From CAXXOK01 sp963675925 (GTDB taxonomy: Bacteria; Bacillota; Clostridia; Christensenellales; Aristaeellaceae), in contig CAXXIB010000004.1 of assembly GCA_963675925.2 (NCBI GenBank), positions 248,001 to 312,000 of the forward strand: 64,000 bases of DNA. Reading direction: 5' to 3'. Under the pieces are notes generated by a model, which worked only from the letters and a program-made list of their open reading frames with translations, was not told the origin of the DNA and did not search any database. Below are positions 17,987 through 24,132 of this stretch, in pieces (position 1 is the stretch's first letter; each line of letters starts with the position of its first letter). The translations under genes and the position numbers were made by a program.

Positions 17987-18447
17987 GCCAATGCCTCCAA
18001 TGCTGCATAGTCCAGCGCGTGAAAACCGCCAACGGGGTCAAAGGAGAACTGACGCTCCTGCTCCCCGGTGATGGCGATGTTGATCAGTAAATAGGTTTCC
18101 GGCAGGGCGTCGCGCGCCATGGACGGCCATTCAATCACCGATACACCGCCCGCATACAGATATTCGTCCAGGGACAGCTCATACAGTTCTTCTGCGCTGC
18201 CAATGCGATACCAGTCGAAATGATACAGCGGCAATCTGCCATCCTCATATACCTGCAAAATAGTAAAGCTCGGGCTGGGTACATGGCCGGTGATGCCAAG
18301 CCCGCGGGCAATACCCCGCGCCAGCTCGCTTTTGCCTGCGCCAAGGTTACCCTGTAAAAGCACAACATCTCCCCCGGCAAGCTGCCGGGAGAGTGCGATG
18401 CCAAGCGCTTTGGTTTGCGCAGTGCTTACGGTGTTTACGACTGGCAT
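17983..18447 (-). CDS. tsaE: tRNA t6A-modification ATPase TsaE
   Basis: P-loop ATPase needed for turnover of the TsaB-TsaD t6A machinery. The 154-residue protein has Walker A GNLGAGKS at ~33-40, the PSFTILQVYE segment, and the HFDWYRIGSAEELYELSLDEYL region followed by VIEWPSMA. It starts 17 bases after the ribU stop on the same strand. No convincing promoter or strong terminator is seen between them. Confidence 0.95.
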   Translation of the reverse strand: MPVVNTVSTAQTKALGIALSRQLAGGDVVLLQGNLGAGKSELARGIARGLGITGHVPSPSFTILQVYEDGRLPLYHFDWYRIGSAEELYELSLDEYLYAGGVSVIEWPSMARDALPETYLLINIAITGEQERQFSFDPVGGFHALDYAALEALA

Positions 18448-18464
18448 GGTGACTGTCCTTCCTG

Positions 18465-19079
18465 TCAGGCTTTATGTTTGCCGATTTTACCGTGCAGAAT
18501 CGGCGAAAGGGGTTTGTAAATGATCACGGAAATAATCGCAATCAGCGCCCACTTGACAATGTTAAACGGTGCGGTGAGGATTAACACGAATTTCCAGATG
18601 CTGTCAATGGACGGCGCAATGGTCTGTCCCATGGCGATGATCTCCTCCACCGGCAGGTTAAACACCGCGCCGTAAAAGGGAATCAGCAGGTATACGTTGA
18701 GCAGTACGCCCATGGCCGAAGCGGCGACCGCGCCGATTTCCATGCCGGTCATGGCGTTTTTACGGGTTTTGTCCTTTTGATAGTACAAGCCTGCCGGCAC
18801 GAGCATGGAAAGGCCGATCATAAAATCCGCCAGTTCCCCAACGCCAAGCGATGTGGAAAACAGCAGCCCCGTCAGGCTTTTGAGTAGCAAAATGACCATG
18901 CCCGTCAGCGGCCCCATAGCAAAAGTCCCAAGCAGCACCGGTACCGAGGAGAAGTCCAGCTTGTAGAACAGCACGATGGGGATTTGCAGCGGTGGTAGGA
19001 ACAGGACGATGGAGATCGCCGCCAGGATGGCGATCAGGGTGATACGCTGGGGTGTGAAGAACGCCTTGGTTTTTTCCAT
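18465..19079 (-). CDS. ribU: Riboflavin transporter, ECF S component
   Basis: Substrate-binding membrane subunit that imports riboflavin with a shared ECF energy-coupling module encoded elsewhere. The 204-residue protein has about six hydrophobic helices, the S-component feature of a conserved Ala/Leu-rich first helix, and the RibU-like FYKLDFSSVPVLLGTF segment after helix 1. The frame is open further upstream into the riboswitch, but ATG at 19079 with GGAGGG (19086-19091) is the real start. The FMN riboswitch upstream confirms the vitamin assignment. Confidence 0.93.
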   Translation of the reverse strand: MEKTKAFFTPQRITLIAILAAISIVLFLPPLQIPIVLFYKLDFSSVPVLLGTFAMGPLTGMVILLLKSLTGLLFSTSLGVGELADFMIGLSMLVPAGLYYQKDKTRKNAMTGMEIGAVAASAMGVLLNVYLLIPFYGAVFNLPVEEIIAMGQTIAPSIDSIWKFVLILTAPFNIVKWALIAIISVIIYKPLSPILHGKIGKHKA

Positions 19080-19123
19080 GATATTCCCTCCGTTTGAAAG
19101 ATGAACCTCTCGGTCACCTTTCA

Positions 19124-19160
19124 TATAAAATTGCCCCCGATGGTTCATCATCAGGGGCAA
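19124..19160 (-). terminator. Intrinsic terminator of the FMN riboswitch expression platform
   Basis: On the minus strand a 12-bp stem (arms TTGCCCCTGATG and CATCGGGGGCAA, one G-T pair) closes a six-base loop at 19160-19131, followed by TTTTATA. It sits between the aptamer and ribU, so ligand-promoted premature termination is the likely mechanism. The loop also carries GATGAACC, exactly complementary to GGTTCATC at 19107-19100 near the ribosome site. Confidence 0.85.
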
Positions 19161-19179
19161 CTCTGGTTACAAAGAGATT

Positions 19180-19322
19180 GCTCTTCTTTCATCCGGACTT
19201 AACGGTAAATACCGTTCACCGTCGGCCTCGGAGTTCCACCGAATCAGCCTCCCCGGGGATGCCGGAAAGGGTCGCGGGCTGTTACCGCCGGTAGGGAATT
19301 TCACCCTGCCCTGAAGAACCCA
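19180..19322 (-). ncRNA. FMN riboswitch (RFN element)
   Basis: The minus strand carries the hallmark RFN blocks in order: TTCTTCAGGGCAGGGTGAAA near 19317-19298, ATTCCCTACCGGCGGTAA, AGCCCGCGA, then GGTGGAACTCC, GAGGCCGACGGTGA, and AGTCCGGATGAAAGAAGA ending near 19183. The P1 arms TCTTC and GAAGA pair at the two ends. It binds FMN and here lies upstream of ribU, followed by an intrinsic terminator. Confidence 0.96.
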
Positions 19323-19335
19323 TGGGTTCGGACAA

Positions 19336-19364
19336 ATCGTACCACTCGTGGGCGAAATTGTCAA
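19336..19364 (-). promoter_or_regulatory. Promoter of the ribU riboswitch transcript
   Basis: Minus strand TTGACA (19364-19359) and TACGAT (19341-19336), 17-bp spacer, just upstream of the riboswitch. The TGA inside the -35 box is also the stop codon of the upstream GH3 gene, so promoter and coding end are interleaved. Confidence 0.75.
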
Positions 19365-21436
19365 ATCTCTACAGAAATCTCCAGCGGCTTTTGCCCCGTC
19401 AGCTTCACACTGACCGCATCGGGCTGGCTTCCGCCGACATAAAGGGTGAACTGTTTCCCCTGCACTGGCTGTCCGTCCTCGTTGATGGACTGGAAGGCTT
19501 GCTTTCCGATGGGCAGCGTCACAGTTTGCGATGCACCCGCGGCCAGGGTAATCCGCTTAAACGCACACAGGCTGTGGTTGCGCACGGCAAAGGGCGTGGT
19601 TTTGTCTTTAACGTACACCTGCACCACTTCGTCGGCATCATGCGCGCCGGTGTTCATGACCGTTACGGTCACAGCGCCGTCCTTGTACGCCGCGCCGGAA
19701 TAGGCAAACTTGCTGTAGCTCATCCCATAGCCGAAGGTGAACAATGCTTCGCCCTCAAAGTAACGATAGGTGCGGTTCTTCATGGCATAGTCTTCGAAAT
19801 CGGGAAGGTCGGACACGCTCTTGTAGAAGGTGACCGGCAGCCTGCCCGAGGGCGAGATCTTGCCAAACAGGATGTTGGCAAGTGCTGTGCCGCCCGCCTG
19901 ACCGGGATACCACGCCTGCAGCAGCGCGTTGCCGCCGGTTTGCGCAATGGCACTGCCAGAGGCCAGCACGATAACAGCGGGTTTCCCGGTTTTCAGCACC
20001 GCATCAATCAGGTTCTTCTGTCCTTCCGGCAGGCTTAAATCTTTCTTGTCGCCGGAGGAATACTCATTGCCGGTGTCGCCTTCCTCGCCCTCAAGCGTCG
20101 CATCCAGCCCCACGCAGAGAACCGTAACATCGCTGCGCTTGGCAACGGCGACGGCTTCGGCAATGCGGTCGTCCGGCAAGGCCAGGTTGCTGGTGCCGGA
20201 TTTAAACAGATGGCTGCCCTGCGAATACAGCACACGCGCCTTACCCTGACAGGCCTGCCGTATGCCCTCCAGGAAGGTGACATAGCGGGAGGATGTGCCG
20301 CTATAGTTGCCGTTGAGACAGTCTATACTATCGGCATTGGGGCCGACCACGCCGACGGTTGTCAGCTTGTTTAAGTCCAGCGGCAGGATGCCGTCGTTTT
20401 GCAGCAGCACCATGCTTTTTTCAGCCACGGTGCGGGCCAACGCATCGTTTTCATCCGTATCGCACGCATCGTACGATATGGCATCGTACTCCGAGCCGCC
20501 TTCGCCAAGCGTACCCAGCAGATAACGCGTGGTCATCAGCCGTTCACAAGCGGTGGTAATCTGGTCTTCGGTGACCAGCCCTTCCTGCAGCGCTGCCAGC
20601 ACCTGCAGGTACACCACGCCGCAGTTCAGATCGCAGCCGTATTTCATAGCCAGCGCCGCGCTTTGGGTGGCCGTGTCGGTCACCTTGTGGTTTTTATGAA
20701 AATCGAGGATTGCCCAGCAATCGCTGACGATATGGCCATCAAATCCCCACTCATCGCGGAGGATATCCTTGAGCAGCACCTTGCTGCCGCAGGCCGGCTC
20801 GCCGTTGACACGGTTGTACGCGCCCATCACGCTTTCGACCTTGGCTTCCTTGACCAGTGCTTCAAAGGCCGGCAGATAAGTCTCGCGCATATCCTTTTCC
20901 GAGGCGATCGCGTCAAAGCTGTGGCGCACGGCCTCAGGGCCGGAATGCACGGCGTAGTGCTTGGCACAGGCGGCGATTTTCATGGTATCCCCATCGCCTT
21001 GCAGCCCGTTTACAAACGCAACGCCCAGCCGCGATGTCAGATACGGGTCTTCGCCGTAGGTCTCCTGACCACGGCCCCAGCGCGGATCGCGGAAAATGTT
21101 GATGTTGGGCGACCACATGGAAAGCCCTTTGTAAATATCCCGGTCGCCAAGCTCCGACTGCATATTGTACTTGGCGCGGGCTTCGGTGGAGATGGTATCA
21201 GCCACGGCGTGCAGCAGTGTATCGTCAAACGCGGCCGCCAGGCCGATGGCCTGGGGGAAGACCGTCGCCGTACCCGCGCGGGCAACGCCATGCAGGGCCT
21301 CGTTCCACCAGTTGTACGAGGGTACGTTCAGCCGTGGCACCGCCGCTGCGTGATACGTAAGCTGTGATGCCTTTTCATCCAGTGTCATTTTGCCCACCAG
21401 GGCTTTGGCAAGTGCTTTGGCTTTGGCTTTGGTCAT
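19361..21436 (-). CDS. Glycoside hydrolase family 3, beta-xylosidase-like
   Basis: A 691-residue intracellular GH3 enzyme (no signal peptide). The N-terminal WWNEALHGVAR motif is typical of the xylosidase/arabinosidase branch rather than classical beta-glucosidases. The catalytic nucleophile is the Asp in HIVSDCWAI (~239). The (alpha/beta)6 domain carries GLDATLEGEEGDT (acid/base region), and a fibronectin-III-like domain ends the chain (FTFGYGMSYSKFAYS onward). It probably removes xylose from xylo-oligosaccharides and may support the xylan locus at 41-54 kb, though it is far from it. AGGAGG precedes the ATG. Confidence 0.88.
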   Translation of the reverse strand: MTKAKAKALAKALVGKMTLDEKASQLTYHAAAVPRLNVPSYNWWNEALHGVARAGTATVFPQAIGLAAAFDDTLLHAVADTISTEARAKYNMQSELGDRDIYKGLSMWSPNINIFRDPRWGRGQETYGEDPYLTSRLGVAFVNGLQGDGDTMKIAACAKHYAVHSGPEAVRHSFDAIASEKDMRETYLPAFEALVKEAKVESVMGAYNRVNGEPACGSKVLLKDILRDEWGFDGHIVSDCWAILDFHKNHKVTDTATQSAALAMKYGCDLNCGVVYLQVLAALQEGLVTEDQITTACERLMTTRYLLGTLGEGGSEYDAISYDACDTDENDALARTVAEKSMVLLQNDGILPLDLNKLTTVGVVGPNADSIDCLNGNYSGTSSRYVTFLEGIRQACQGKARVLYSQGSHLFKSGTSNLALPDDRIAEAVAVAKRSDVTVLCVGLDATLEGEEGDTGNEYSSGDKKDLSLPEGQKNLIDAVLKTGKPAVIVLASGSAIAQTGGNALLQAWYPGQAGGTALANILFGKISPSGRLPVTFYKSVSDLPDFEDYAMKNRTYRYFEGEALFTFGYGMSYSKFAYSGAAYKDGAVTVTVMNTGAHDADEVVQVYVKDKTTPFAVRNHSLCAFKRITLAAGASQTVTLPIGKQAFQSINEDGQPVQGKQFTLYVGGSQPDAVSVKLTGQKPLEISVEI

Positions 21437-21497
21437 AGGGCTATCCTCCTGTATGATTGTTTACTCTTACGCAGTCCTTGTATAACTATCGCTTCCC

Positions 21498-23162
21498 TTA
21501 GCGATGGATACGTTTATTATAGCGCTTGGCCACCAAAAACAGCGCGTTAGCTAGTTTGTTTTTATTCTTGTTGGAACTGTGTTCCATGCGCTCGATCAAC
21601 TCGGCTATGCGCGAGCCAGCTTCCTGCAAGCGAGTATACGCCGTGTTTTCGCGCGTTTTGCTTGCTTTGGGCTTGACCAGTTCAAGTTCCGGCTTAGGCT
21701 GCAAACCCGGTGTTTTTGTATCGCGCCGGATTTTTTCTTTGTTGCCCTGGGCAAGCATCACATCCCGGGTCAAATCCCAGCTCTCTCCGTTATAGGGTGC
21801 TGTAGCGTGCAGCCCCAGCTCGTTTTCCACCCGCGCGGCGAACAGATCCGTAATCTCGTCATCGCCATGGAGTACAAACACGTGCTTGGGTGTTTTGCCA
21901 AACGCGCCGATCCATTCCATCAGTCCCTTGTTGTCGGCATGACCGCTGATACCGCTTAACTTGCGCATTTCGGCTTTCACACGGATTGTCTCACCAAAGA
22001 GCTTTACCTCATCAGCGCCATCCTGCAAAATGCGTCCCAGCGTACCCACGCCCTGATAGCCCACAAACAGCACTGTGCATTCCGGCCGCCACAGGTTGTG
22101 CTTCAGGTGATGGCGTATCCGCCCGGCTGTACACATGCCGCTGGCGGAGATAATGACCTTGGGGGTCTTGTCCTCATTGATAAGCTTGGATTCATCGGCC
22201 GTCTGTGCCACTTTCAGGCCGTCAAAGCTTAAGGGGTTGATGCCCTGCTTCAGCAGCGCGACGGTCTCCTTATCCATGTAATGGTACATGTGCTCTCTGA
22301 AAACCTGTGTTGCCTCGATGGCCAGCGGACTGTCGATATACACAGGGAAGTCGGGATGGTCTTTGATCAGCCCGTCCTGCTTGATTTGGCGCAGGAAATA
22401 TAGCAGCTCCTGCGTACGCCCCACGGCAAAGCTTGGGATAACCACATTACCCCCGCGCTTGAAGGTGGTGTTAAGCACATCCACCATTGTAGCGATAAAA
22501 TCCGGAATCGGGCCGTGGGAACGATCACCATAGGTCGATTCCATCACTACATAATCTGCTTGCGTAAAATAGCGCGGATCGCGCAAAAGCGGCTGGTTTT
22601 TGTTGCCGATATCGCCGGAAAAAACAATGGTCTCGGTTTTGCCCTCTTCGGTAACGCTTACTTCAATGGAGGCCGAGCCAAGCATATGCCCCACATCAAT
22701 CATGCGGATTTGAATGCCGGGGTAAACCTCCGTACGCTCCATATATTTGATGGGGGTAAACAGCTTAATGGTTTCCGTAGCATCCTGTATGGTATAGGCC
22801 GGTTCTACCGGCGGTTCACCTTTGCGGGTGGCCTTACGGCTGGCCCATTCGGCCTCCATTTCCTGGATATGCGCCGAATCCAGCAGCATGATAGCGCAAA
22901 GGGATTCAGTCGCCTCGGTGGTGAAAATGCGGCCGCGAAAGCCCTTTTTATACAGCAGCGGCAGCCAGCCGGAGTGATCGATATGTGCGTGCGTTAAAAA
23001 TACGCAGTCGACCGATGCTGCGTCCAAGGGTAAGGGGGTATTTTCATACAGGTCCAAGCCCTGTTCCATGCCATAATCAATCATCATGGTTTTTCCGTGT
23101 GCTTCTAAAAGGAAACGGCTGCCCGTTACCTCGTGCGCCGCTCCTAAAAATGTGAGCTTCAT
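21498..23162 (-). CDS. Metallo-beta-lactamase/beta-CASP RNase-family protein
   Basis: A 554-residue protein with the metal motif FLTHAHIDHSG, DVGHMLGSASIEV and FSGDIGNKNQ of the metallo-beta-lactamase fold, then a beta-CASP domain (VVMESTYGDRSH, VVIPSFAVGRTQELLYFL) and the RMMBL-like end (ISGHADNKGLMEWI, FVLHGD). This architecture matches CPSF-73/YSH1-type (COG1236) nucleases acting on RNA. The C terminus has a Lys-rich extension of ~90 residues. The substrate is not deducible. ATG with AGGAGG, promoter at 23244-23272. Confidence 0.88.
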   Translation of the reverse strand: MKLTFLGAAHEVTGSRFLLEAHGKTMMIDYGMEQGLDLYENTPLPLDAASVDCVFLTHAHIDHSGWLPLLYKKGFRGRIFTTEATESLCAIMLLDSAHIQEMEAEWASRKATRKGEPPVEPAYTIQDATETIKLFTPIKYMERTEVYPGIQIRMIDVGHMLGSASIEVSVTEEGKTETIVFSGDIGNKNQPLLRDPRYFTQADYVVMESTYGDRSHGPIPDFIATMVDVLNTTFKRGGNVVIPSFAVGRTQELLYFLRQIKQDGLIKDHPDFPVYIDSPLAIEATQVFREHMYHYMDKETVALLKQGINPLSFDGLKVAQTADESKLINEDKTPKVIISASGMCTAGRIRHHLKHNLWRPECTVLFVGYQGVGTLGRILQDGADEVKLFGETIRVKAEMRKLSGISGHADNKGLMEWIGAFGKTPKHVFVLHGDDEITDLFAARVENELGLHATAPYNGESWDLTRDVMLAQGNKEKIRRDTKTPGLQPKPELELVKPKASKTRENTAYTRLQEAGSRIAELIERMEHSSNKNKNKLANALFLVAKRYNKRIHR

Positions 23163-23243
23163 TAAGTATCCTCCTAAGGCGATTACTAGATAAAATCAAA
23201 AGAATTATTTCATATTCACTGCATGATATCAAGCCTATTCATA

Positions 23244-23272
23244 ATTATAGCAAGAAGCCACACCCAAATCAA
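23244..23272 (-). promoter_or_regulatory. Promoter of the beta-CASP gene
   Basis: Minus strand TTGATT (23272-23267) and TATAAT (23249-23244) with a 17-bp spacer, about 80 bases before the start codon. It separates this gene from the DpnI-like gene upstream. Confidence 0.7.
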
Positions 23273-23283
23273 ACATTTCACAC

Positions 23284-23298
23284 GTACCGCAACGGTAC
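23284..23298. repeat. Small perfect hairpin abutting the DpnI-like gene stop
   Basis: GTACCG, CAA, CGGTAC: six-base arms around a three-base loop ending exactly at the stop codon of the endonuclease gene. No T-run follows, so it is a weak terminator candidate at best. Confidence 0.4.
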
Positions 23299-24092
23299 TA
23301 TGATTGATTTTCTGATTCACTGGAACGTATTTTTCTGTATCGGCCTTTTCCAAGAAACTCAATATAGCTGACATCACGAAGTAACTGCAATTGCTGCCTC
23401 AATTTAGCTTGAATAAAATGGTTACGCGGATACTTTACAGCAAGTTCTTCGGCAAAGGCATAGACATCAGCAATCGAAAATTCGTCTTGCGGAATGCGTT
23501 GAATACACATCATAGTTTCAAACAGCCATCCTCTTTGATCTAACGAGACGGAGGCAACAAAGTTCGCACCCTTAACGCTGGCTAAAACTTGTGCTTTTGC
23601 AATTTCCACTCCGTTTTTTACGATGTAAGTCTTACTCTCAATGGGAAGCCGATCCAAGCGCAAATTACAACCAATCCAACCTGCTCGTCTTGCAGAACTA
23701 GACAGTGGCTTTCTTCTTTGAACAATATCCGTTGTAAGAAAATATTTCGGAATCACGAGTAGATTATCAATGCGTGGTTCGCTGCCAGAATAGAACATTA
23801 AAAGCAAGTTCGGACTAGTTTCTGATTCTATCCTCTGCACCAAAGCATGATAGGATCCACCAAGTATCACGTCCGATTCTTTTCCATTTTTACTTTTCAA
23901 CTCATATTGCTCATTGCATTGCGGGCAAAAGAAATCTGCAGCAGGTCGATTGTTTTCAAATTTCATTAGCCTATCGCTACCACAAAAAGGGCAGTATAGC
24001 TGATTCCTCACCCATTCCTCGCTGATCACACGAGCGATTTGAGAGTGGCTTTTCAAGCCCTTTATTCGCTGCAAACTAATGCTTAGATTCAA
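23298..24092 (-). CDS. DpnI-like methyl-directed type II restriction endonuclease
   Basis: A 264-residue protein that I recognise as a DpnI homologue along its whole length; DpnI cuts G(m6A)TC. The catalytic PD-(D/E)xK site D53, E64, K66 (AADFF and YELKSK) falls at the same numbers as in DpnI. C34, C37, C56 and C59 form the Zn ribbon, and FENNRP, QRRKPLSSSARRAGWIGCN and the C-terminal winged helix (IRQQLQ-like AKLRQQLQLLRDVSYIEF, GKGRYRKI) are conserved. Start is TTG at 24092 with AGGTGA, aligning at residue 1. The gene is about 40% GC against over 55% in its neighbours, and no methylase lies nearby. It is likely a recent acquisition that attacks Dam-methylated incoming DNA. Confidence 0.9.
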   Translation of the reverse strand: MNLSISLQRIKGLKSHSQIARVISEEWVRNQLYCPFCGSDRLMKFENNRPAADFFCPQCNEQYELKSKNGKESDVILGGSYHALVQRIESETSPNLLLMFYSGSEPRIDNLLVIPKYFLTTDIVQRRKPLSSSARRAGWIGCNLRLDRLPIESKTYIVKNGVEIAKAQVLASVKGANFVASVSLDQRGWLFETMMCIQRIPQDEFSIADVYAFAEELAVKYPRNHFIQAKLRQQLQLLRDVSYIEFLGKGRYRKIRSSESENQS

Positions 24093-24108
24093 ATCATCAC
24101 CTGAAATT

Positions 24109-24132
24109 GAGATGAATAAACTTATTCATCTC
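24109..24132. repeat. Perfect palindrome at the uvrA/DpnI-like junction
   Basis: Eleven-base arms GAGATGAATAA and TTATTCATCTC separated by two bases. The uvrA stop codon lies in the left arm as read on the minus strand. It could be a hairpin ending uvrA mRNA or a mark of how the AT-rich gene was inserted. Confidence 0.5.

Noticed and set aside
23163..24121. Transposon or integron around the DpnI-like gene
   Set aside because: No transposase, no terminal inverted repeats flanking the segment and no target duplication could be found by eye; only the single junction palindrome.
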